DNA of 13,178 nt, taken from assembly GCA_903813345.2 (NCBI GenBank), contig CAIIXF020000008.1, forward strand, positions 39,250,867 to 39,264,044, in the 5' to 3' direction. A program made the translations under genes and the position numbers. Positions 6,912 through 13,178 of the stretch are shown one piece after another (position 1 is the first letter of the stretch; each line of letters opens with the position of its first letter). The notes below the pieces were generated by a model. That model made no database searches and was not told where the DNA came from. It worked only from the letters and a program-made list of their open reading frames with translations. The DNA comes from Owenia fusiformis (Eukaryota > Annelida > Polychaeta > Sabellida > Oweniidae).

Positions 6912-8377
6912 AGAGAAATCATAAATTTGGGCCACCCCAAGGCGCCATTAGCCTACACATTTCTAGAATTGTTCCCTGGTCCGCGCACGTGGCAATAACA
7001 TATTTTTAATAATATCATTGACAAACATGGTTAAATGATGTTCTACTCATCCATCTTACTATCTTCTCCAACAATCACTACAGAGTGTAGATTTAAAATA
7101 ACTAATGTCTTTATTGTAAAATCTTACTTGTCACAATAAAATATGTATACATATTTTGCGATATTATTTAGATTGTATTGTTTGCAAAGCAGCATTCTTA
7201 ATACAGCGTGACACAAAAATGTAGCACATATAACATTCACTAAAATTGTAATTATGACGTTGATAGCAAAATGTCAGTTGATCTAGAGACCTCTATTACT
7301 GTAGGATATAACTAGATCATGAATATAAATGAGACGGTACATCATGATTACTAGATATGTCCTAAACTGTTTAAATATGGATATTTCAACACTCAATAAC
7401 AATTAAATAGGACCCTGGTGAATAATGGCAGAATCAGAATCCCTTTAAAGTCTTATCAAAAGTTAATGCTATCTGACATCCAAAGTGCTAACTGTGTTTA
7501 TTTTCTCGAACCAGTTTACTAATTCAAAAAATAAAACCATTTATATTTACCAGAAATCGCTAAGACGACTTCATCGATGCAAGCAACAAAGTTATTCCAA
7601 AATAGAGGGTTGCTTTTTGTCACATTGAGTTTTAAACATTAATTCAGTAACGATGCCATATGTTTTATAACATTATATCTACGAAACAATCTAAAATATG
7701 TATATTATTCAATACAACGTTAACATTTTCAAAAATCATAAAACACCCGAGACAAGTACTTTAACTTTGTTTATGTGTGTGCATAATACATACAGATTAA
7801 TGACCAATATTTAACAAGATGCTTCTAAATCAAGACTATCGAGCTTTGTACGTATTACATTTGTTTGTTTGTCATATTTTACATCTATGAATGCTAAAAC
7901 CTTAAACTCATTGATTTGCATGATGTTTGGTTCCGTATACAGACTTTTCAAATATGACATATACATTTTTGAAGCGACCTATGTAGTAGCAGCATATTCT
8001 GATCGCATTTCAAATATACGTATAATTGAGATAACAATATAATTTGCAAAAGAACACAAATATTACATTTTACTATATCGACTTGAACAATAGCTGGAGC
8101 TATAGTTTAGGGCAATATTGGCGGGACATATTGGAGTTTATCAAAAAATATGCCCACTTGGCGTTAATTTTTCACGGGTCGTTCATTTCAAAGAACTCAA
8201 AATCAATGCCCATGGGCCTTTATCAAATGGAGAAAAGCATTTTTTCAAGAGGGATTGGCTTTAATTAAGAGGTGAATATAGGTTTCCAAAACCAGTGTCA
8301 CATTTTTGCAACATCATGTCAAGATTACCTCAATTCTCTGTTTTGTTTTCAATAATAACCCAAGCCTAGCTAGCAGC
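6912..8377. other. AT-rich intergenic DNA, no gene seen
   Basis: I find no coding region, RNA gene or ordered repeat. A frame at 8044-8268 opens only at a TTG codon and has no recognisable motif. The stretch is AT-rich with scattered simple A/T runs. Confidence 0.6.
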
Positions 8378-8396
8378 TAACATCCCAGTCACATTT

Positions 8397-8496
8397 GTCG
8401 TACGGAGGGCGTACGTCGACCGCAGATCAATTAAATCAGTGTATTTCTGCGGCGAGCGTAGGAAAACTACGCTCGCCTTGCGGCCTCCGTACGGCG
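8397..8496. repeat. Long imperfect stem-loop in element end
   Basis: GTACGGAGG near 8400 pairs with CCTCCGTAC near 8485, CCGCAG pairs with CTGCGG, and the tip is a perfect 11-bp stem GGCGAGCGTAG (8451-8461) / CTACGCTCGCC (8467-8477) with loop GAAAA. It is part of the composite element and would fold as DNA or RNA. Confidence 0.75.
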
Positions 8497-8535
8497 TATC
8501 CAGTTTTTTTTACAGGTCGTAGGGTCGCCGTAGAA

Positions 8536-8556
8536 ATTATAACTCGGAGTTATAAT
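8536..8556. repeat. 21-bp palindrome
   Basis: ATTATAACTC, a central G, then GAGTTATAAT: a perfect 10-bp inverted repeat inside the composite element. Function unknown. Confidence 0.8.
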
Positions 8557-8872
8557 ATTTGTTCATTTTTGAGGTCCCCGTAGAAATCAACTGGCTAAAC
8601 AAGATTGAATCATTATTTGTCAATGTTTCACGATCACTTTTCATTTGATATTACATCCTAGCACTATGAATAACATTTATAAATTGTCCTGGTGCAAATA
8701 AAATGAAAAAAAGTATTATTTATCAACAGAAATTTAAAATTTACCGTGCGGCTGCCGTGGGAAATGTGACTGCAAAAGTATGAGAGCGCAGAAATTCTGC
8801 GGCGAGCGTAGAAAAGCTACTGGTCGCAGAAATGACAGATTGCACGGCGGCCGTGGGAAATGTGACTGGGGT

Positions 8873-9149
8873 GTTACGTCATTTACATCATCCATAATCT
8901 AGGAAAATAGATTTCCTATTAAAATAAACAATTTGGTTTTGAGAATTAAGGGAGAACAATAAAGTCTAAAAGCCAGACACGTAGCCAACTAAAAGTTACG
9001 CATACCTAAATCAGTTGATTCTTAAGATGCGAGCCCACGATGAGTTACGTCATCCTTAATCTAGGAAAATAGTTTCCCTCGTAAAATAAACATTTTGGTT
9101 ATGAGAATTAAGGGAGAACGATTAATTCTAAAAGCCAGACCCGTAGCCA
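8873..9149 (+). repeat. Direct repeat A, two copies
   Basis: Copy 1 (8873-8987) and copy 2 (9044-9149) share GTTACGTCAT, TAATCTAGGAAAATAG, GAGAATTAAGGGAGAAC and TCTAAAAGCCAGAC..GTAGCCA in the same order. A diverged third fragment is at about 9573-9622 (GGTTATGGAAATTTAGAG, GAACGATAAAATCCAAAAG). The first copy begins inside the end of the composite element. Confidence 0.8.
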
Positions 9150-9366
9150 GGGAGGGGCTCCCCCGGCCAAAAATATTTTAAATCATGCAGTTTTCACCAT
9201 TTTGAGCACTTGTGAAGTGATTTTGGCCAAAGTTATCAAAAGTGACCCCACTGGGAGAAATGAACTCAATTGGCAAATCCTGGCTCGGTGCCTGAAAGCA
9301 TTCTATCAACTTTCTGGAATTGAACGGATACCTTTGTTTAGACGTCGAAAGTATACTAGTATTTAC
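9150..9366. other. Unique segment with weak open frame
   Basis: It begins with GGGAGGGGCTCCCCCGG next to GTAGCCAGG, which resembles a hAT-type element end but lacks a clear partner. A plus-strand frame without ATG is open from 9112 to a TAA near 9379 and includes RNELNWQILARCLKAFYQL. The minus strand has an 88-codon frame (9178-9444). I recognise neither and call no gene. Confidence 0.4.
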
Positions 9367-9863
9367 AAGTTTGGGTAAATGTATTGCAGAAATTAAATTA
9401 TTCGAAGAGTTCGAACATCTATGACAATGCGTTTTAATCGTCAAACTTAATAAAAGTATCTGATAAAGTTATTCAAATGATGACTTCCGTTTGCCAAAAT
9501 TAGAAGGTGGGGTGTACTTATATGCCACCACCAAAAGTGGTGACATATTGCTTTGCCCTCCCACTTTTTTAAAAATAAGTATAGGTTATGGAAATTTAGA
9601 GTGAACGATAAAATCCAAAAGTACTATACCAACAGGTACCTTCGGTAATATGTAAAATATGATAAGTTTGGGTCTTGCAAAAATTTAATTTGTCCAAGAG
9701 TTCGAGGATTTACGACAATTATGATGAGTTTTAATCGCCAAATATAAAGAATGTCTGATAAGCGATTCAAATGATGACTTTCGTTTGCCAAACTTAGAAG
9801 ACGGGTGTACTTTTATCCTAGTATCAAAAGTTGTGACATATTGTTATTGTGTCCCACTTTTTT
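9367..9863 (+). repeat. Direct duplication B, two 200-bp copies
   Basis: Copy 1 (9367-9570) and copy 2 (9664-9863) both run AAGTTTGGGT, AGAGTTCGA, TTTTAATCG, TCTGATAA, ATTCAAATGATGACTT, CGTTTGCCAAA, GTGTACTT, GTGACATATTG and CCCACTTTTTT, with many substitutions and small indels. A third fragment (TAGTATCAAA, GGTGACATTTTT) lies near 9909-9945. The copies are separated by a fragment of repeat A. Confidence 0.8.
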
Positions 9864-10360
9864 GTGGATTATGTTCGGCGTTTGGCGGATGGTGTCCGGC
9901 GTTTGGTGTTAGTATCAAATGGTAGGTGGTGACATTTTTTACGTTAATGCCCTTTTTCAGTAATGTGGTAGTCGTGGTTTACCTTAGCCAGATATGTCAT
10001 GTGATTTGCGATATCTTACAATTGTACGAAGGCGCCGAAATTGGACCTTTTGAGAGGTCTCCCATGAGTTAAGGAAGAGTAAATGTATAAATGATATTGG
10101 TATTTACTATACATACTAATTTAGAATTGCACCATATAGCAACACCACCAACCTTTAATTAACATAAATTGTATATTAATTTTACTAGCCTACAACATAT
10201 TGAAAGCATCTCATACTTTCATACAGTACTGCAGTACCGACCTTGGGGAAGGTACGATGATATGCTATGTCTTCTTTTTAATTTTATAGAGAATGCAGCT
10301 CCATAATGTCATTTTTTGATTAATCTCAAGAGTGTTAGGTAACAGGTCTATTTAGGCCTA
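9864..10360. other. AT-rich spacer, no gene seen
   Basis: No coding region found. It contains a short direct repeat CGGCGTTTGG (near 9876 and 9897) and a perfect 12-bp palindrome GTACTGCAGTAC at 10226-10237. Confidence 0.6.
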
Positions 10361-10546
10361 CGGCGTTCGTCTACGCGGTAGCTAGGCGTCGTCGTCGGTT
10401 CAAAAAAAAAAACCAAAACAAACAACAAAGCAATGAGCGTTTGTAAAATATAGTTACTTTTTTTTATAATTGCGTTACAATTAGGTGCTAGGCCAATCTT
10501 GGTCGGCGGCGTGCGTCTACGCGGTAGCTAGGCGTCGTCGTCAGTT
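10361..10546 (+). repeat. Duplicated CpG-rich 40-mer
   Basis: Two 40-bp blocks, 10361-10400 and 10507-10546, differ at only two positions by my reading. Each contains CGTCTACGCGGTAGCTAGGC followed by GTCGTCGTC. They are strongly CpG-rich in an AT-rich setting. Similarity continues weakly to the right (AAAGCAA, TTTGTAAA, a T-rich tract), so the duplicated unit is about 146 bp with a far better conserved core. No coding frame explains it. Confidence 0.85.
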
Positions 10547-11536
10547 AAAAAGCAACGACATTGTTTGTTTGTAAATAGTGATTATTTTCAATTTAACATA
10601 ATTTGTATACATGTATCTCCTTTATATAAAGGGCAATAAAAATATACATACATAAGGTGGAACATTTTATAAAAACGACTATTTTAAAATGAAACGTACA
10701 ATAAGGGCAACATGCAAATGAGAAAAACCGTATATTTTTATTCTTCATTCACATGGGCCAAAGTAACTGTCGCACATAATTAGACATGCTCATATCTCGA
10801 TAAGAACTACACCATCTTTGACCAACATACATAATTCAAAAATTTGGTCACTTAGCGATTCATCATCTTGAAAAAAATGCATCTCTTAGATTTGTTGAAT
10901 GTTCTAGCAGAAATTCGCTGCTTGCCTCTTAGCTACTTTTTCGATTCACGGGAAGCGATGATAAAAGTAGAATAGCTTATGAAATTAACATTTCAATTAA
11001 TAGGGCATAAGTACAAATAAATCCTATATTACCAACATATGAGGCAACGCTAAGCCGCTTCTTCAATTCTGATATTTGAAAATTCCAATGAGAATAAATG
11101 AGAACTACATTTACGTTAAATATTTTAAAAAACAGAAACACTTTGATAAAACGCACACGCATGGCGACATCTCAATGAGTAAACCATCATGATTCTATTT
11201 TATTTATAAAATAATAACGCATGAATTAAGTGGAGATGAATAATGAAAGAATATTACACGGACGGTAACACATAACTCTGATTATTTTGAGGGTTATTTG
11301 TTGATTTTGATACAAACTGTTTTTGTAAACTTTAAAATTGCTCATCTATTTGTAGAATGGAAAAGAGGTTGTCTGAACTAGAATTGATACTTCTTAAGTG
11401 ATTTGTTCAATAAAGATAATCACGTGTGCGTAGATTTTAATCAAAAACTAATACGTAATTGAAAGATCAAGTTGAATGGATCAAAATACGCACTACCAGA
11501 GATAATTCGTTCCTGTTAATCATCCATTCTTACTTC
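10547..11536. other. AT-rich DNA downstream of TRIM-like gene
   Basis: No convincing gene. A 61-codon hydrophobic minus-strand frame at 10977-11162 has no family features. The part nearest 11536 is probably the 3' untranslated region of the TRIM-like gene. Confidence 0.55.
11199..11204 (-). promoter_or_regulatory. Candidate polyadenylation signal
   Basis: AATAAA on the minus strand (TTTATT on plus), about 340 bp after the TRIM-like stop codon. Another AATAAA lies at 11537-11542, only a few bases after the stop and perhaps too close. Either could be used; transcript ends would decide. Confidence 0.3.
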
Positions 11537-11546
11537 TTTATTCACC

Positions 11547-13178
11547 TCATTCTAGGTATTTTACACGGTAGATCTCACCCTTCCAACATCCTACAATTAA
11601 ATTCCCCTCACTGTCTATTGCAACATCCATAGACTCATTAATGTCTTCACCTTTTGTTATTAACAACTGTCGGAAATTCAAAGTGGAACTGAGCAGATGA
11701 ACGGTGTTGGTTGTATCACTAGCTACTATCACATTTCCAAATACATCACTGCACACTCCTCTTGCAGCAAGCTTATGTCCTCCCTGAGTATTCGGATCAT
11801 ATGTAAATAGTTCCTCACCCTGAGGATTATAACACCTGATGGTGTTATCTTTGCCGTATGAAATGATTGCTTCATTATTAGAGGTGATTGACATCCAAGG
11901 TACTTTTCCATCCTCTTTTACATCACATGTTGATATTATTCTATTCTCGTTAATGTTAATGAATGATAATTTGTCATGTGTTTCACTGCCTCCATGTATC
12001 ACTGCCAATTCTCCTCCTTGAGCTGCTGCTACACAATGCACTGGTGGATTCACACAATCTACAGATCCTATACGCTCACCCTCATCACTTAGAATGCTAA
12101 TAGTGGCATCAGATTTATAATGTACACATATTATTTGATTGCCTATTGATGTAAGTCGGGAGCATTTCATATCGATATGATGCTTAATAACATAAGTGGT
12201 AGGATCATGAATGTTAATACCAGCTTCTCTGTGAGCGGTTACTACACTTCTGTTCTCTAATACAGTAATGTTACGGATCTTAGGGGTAGTTTTACACAAT
12301 TTCTCTATTTTAACTTGTTTCAATTTCAACACAATATTCCTAGTGGATAATATGTAACCGAACGTTAGACCTGCTCCTGTAGAATCACCATCTACATACT
12401 GTGGAATGGCTAGTTCTGGTCTAATGTCAGTTATTGGGGATTTCTTCCATTCTTGTACTTTCTCGGCTAGTTCTTGTAAAAATCGTATACTGTCGTCTGG
12501 GTTTTCAAACTTTTGATCCGAGTTCAGTTGTTTGAGAATACTTTGTGCTTGGCTTATTTCTGACTGAAGTTGATCACTATGCGCTTTGATCTTTCTAAAA
12601 TTGTCCTCCTGTATATTGTCGACTGTGACTATGTTCTCATCGTGCTGTTTTGTCATACTTTCTATTTGATTGTATTTAGTTTCTTCGATATCAACTGTAG
12701 ACTTTCCTTCCGTCAATTCATGTTCGTATTGCGTATTGACTGCGTTGATTTGAACTTGTTTTGCAGATTGAACTTTTTCCTTCACTATTGCTGCTTTATT
12801 ATCAAGATGCTCTTGAAATCTATTATCGTTTGTAATTATTCTTTGTAATGTCAACTCTCTTTGTTCTGACGTGTGGATAAGACCTTGTTTAAGTCCAACA
12901 GGCTTATGTCCCTCGTGAGTGGTAACGATGCAGTCTCTGCAAACGACCTCACTGCAGCGTATACAATAGAACTTGAGCGGTTCATCGGGATGGTTCTCAC
13001 AATATAATATAGGCTTTGGGAGCTTATTGATTTTTTCGGGACTTTTCTTCGATTTTTGTTCAATGGTCTCTATGATATTGATCAATGCATAATTACCCCT
13101 AAGACCTATTGCACCTTCTTTTGGAATATTCAAATCGACTTTACATACGGGACAGAATGCCTTTTCTCCTCGTCTTTT
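11547..13178 (-). CDS. TRIM-like RING/B-box/coiled-coil/propeller protein, 5' partial
   Basis: One uninterrupted minus-strand frame of 543 codons plus TGA, open to the window edge, so the start lies outside. Reading from the edge, residues 8-12 are FCPVC, the last zinc-binding Cys pair of a RING finger, followed by the typical IPxxG..LxxNYAL segment after it. Residues 60-91 are a B-box type 2 zinc finger with all ligands: C60, H63, C72, C75, C80, C83, H88, H91. About 105-245 is a long charged coiled coil. About 275-543 is a beta-propeller-like region of short strands; RGVCSDVFGNVIVASDT and SMDVAIDSEGNLIVG resemble NHL-type repeats. The layout is that of TRIM E3 ubiquitin ligases with C-terminal propellers (TRIM2/3/71- or TRIM56-like). 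A cytoplasmic ligase or scaffold role is inferred; substrates are unknown. TRIM genes on single long exons are often expanded in marine invertebrates. No stops or frameshifts are seen. Its internal TTG near 13131 is not the start. Confidence 0.9.
   Translation of the reverse strand, partial: KRRGEKAFCPVCKVDLNIPKEGAIGLRGNYALINIIETIEQKSKKSPEKINKLPKPILYCENHPDEPLKFYCIRCSEVVCRDCIVTTHEGHKPVGLKQGLIHTSEQRELTLQRIITNDNRFQEHLDNKAAIVKEKVQSAKQVQINAVNTQYEHELTEGKSTVDIEETKYNQIESMTKQHDENIVTVDNIQEDNFRKIKAHSDQLQSEISQAQSILKQLNSDQKFENPDDSIRFLQELAEKVQEWKKSPITDIRPELAIPQYVDGDSTGAGLTFGYILSTRNIVLKLKQVKIEKLCKTTPKIRNITVLENRSVVTAHREAGINIHDPTTYVIKHHIDMKCSRLTSIGNQIICVHYKSDATISILSDEGERIGSVDCVNPPVHCVAAAQGGELAVIHGGSETHDKLSFININENRIISTCDVKEDGKVPWMSITSNNEAIISYGKDNTIRCYNPQGEELFTYDPNTQGGHKLAARGVCSDVFGNVIVASDTTNTVHLLSSTLNFRQLLITKGEDINESMDVAIDSEGNLIVGCWKGEIYRVKYLE

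Larger units (their letters stand above)
8378..8876. mobile_element. 499-bp composite palindromic element
   Basis: The ends TAACATCCCAGTCACATTT (8378-8396) and AAATGTGACTGGGGTGTTA (8858-8876) are inverted repeats differing at one position. The terminal block recurs inside in direct orientation: GCCGTGGGAAATGTGACTG occurs near 8754 and again near 8850. The block TCTGCGGCGAGCGTAG occurs at 8446 and 8796. This suggests two related elements merged, or one that gained a partial duplication. The GC-rich ends flank an AT-rich core. No transposase is present. A 62-codon frame at 8395-8583 lies in the palindromic part and is not a gene. Confidence 0.75.

Noticed and set aside
8044-8268. 74-codon frame in AT-rich intergenic DNA
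   Set aside because: It opens only from TTG, has no recognisable motif, and its length is plausible by chance.
10977-11162. 61-codon hydrophobic frame as a membrane peptide
   Set aside because: AT-rich DNA readily gives hydrophobic frames; there is no supporting context or similarity that I recognise.
12570-13063. Other frames inside the TRIM-like gene on both strands
   Set aside because: They are shadows of the long coding frame, which has a coherent RING/B-box/coiled-coil/propeller order.

Overview
This window looks like AT-rich animal nuclear DNA, most likely from a marine invertebrate deuterostome; echinoderm is my best guess, with low confidence. The evidence is a spliced gene with good GT/AG sites, a nicotinic acetylcholine receptor (nAChR)-type channel, a RING/B-box/coiled-coil/propeller (TRIM-type) protein on one long exon, and dense small palindromic DNA elements. 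Nothing indicates bacterial, plasmid or viral DNA. I see no tRNA, rRNA or CRISPR.

Layout. Positions 1-2600 are tandem satellite: a 161-bp unit (1-985), then a related unit of about 143 bp that runs forward (986-1380), meets a 72-bp-arm foldback (1380-1549), and continues in the opposite orientation (1690-2600). Positions 2819-4148 (+) hold the last two coding exons of an nAChR-like subunit. The 773-bp intron between them contains a 330-bp element with terminal inverted repeats. From 4149 to 11546 there is no convincing gene. This stretch holds a 23-bp minisatellite, a degenerate GC-richer repeat, an inverted pair of 300-bp repeat copies that share an open frame, a TTAA-flanked MITE nested in one of those copies, a 126-bp foldback, a 499-bp composite palindromic element, interleaved direct duplications (8873-9863) and a duplicated CpG-rich 40-mer (10361 and 10507). 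Positions 11547-13178 (-) hold the 3' part of a TRIM-like gene whose start lies beyond the right edge.

The two genes converge, with about 7.4 kb of repeat-rich DNA between their stop codons. I see no functional link between them: one encodes a membrane ion channel subunit and the other a probable E3 ubiquitin ligase or scaffold. Both are cut by the window, the channel at its 5' side (upstream exons must lie left of position 1 if the gene is intact) and the TRIM gene at its RING end.

The least ordinary parts are the mirror-image satellite with coding-like sequence at its centre and regularly spaced YY1-like motifs, the inverted repeat pair with a conserved open frame, and the duplicated CpG-rich 40-mer.
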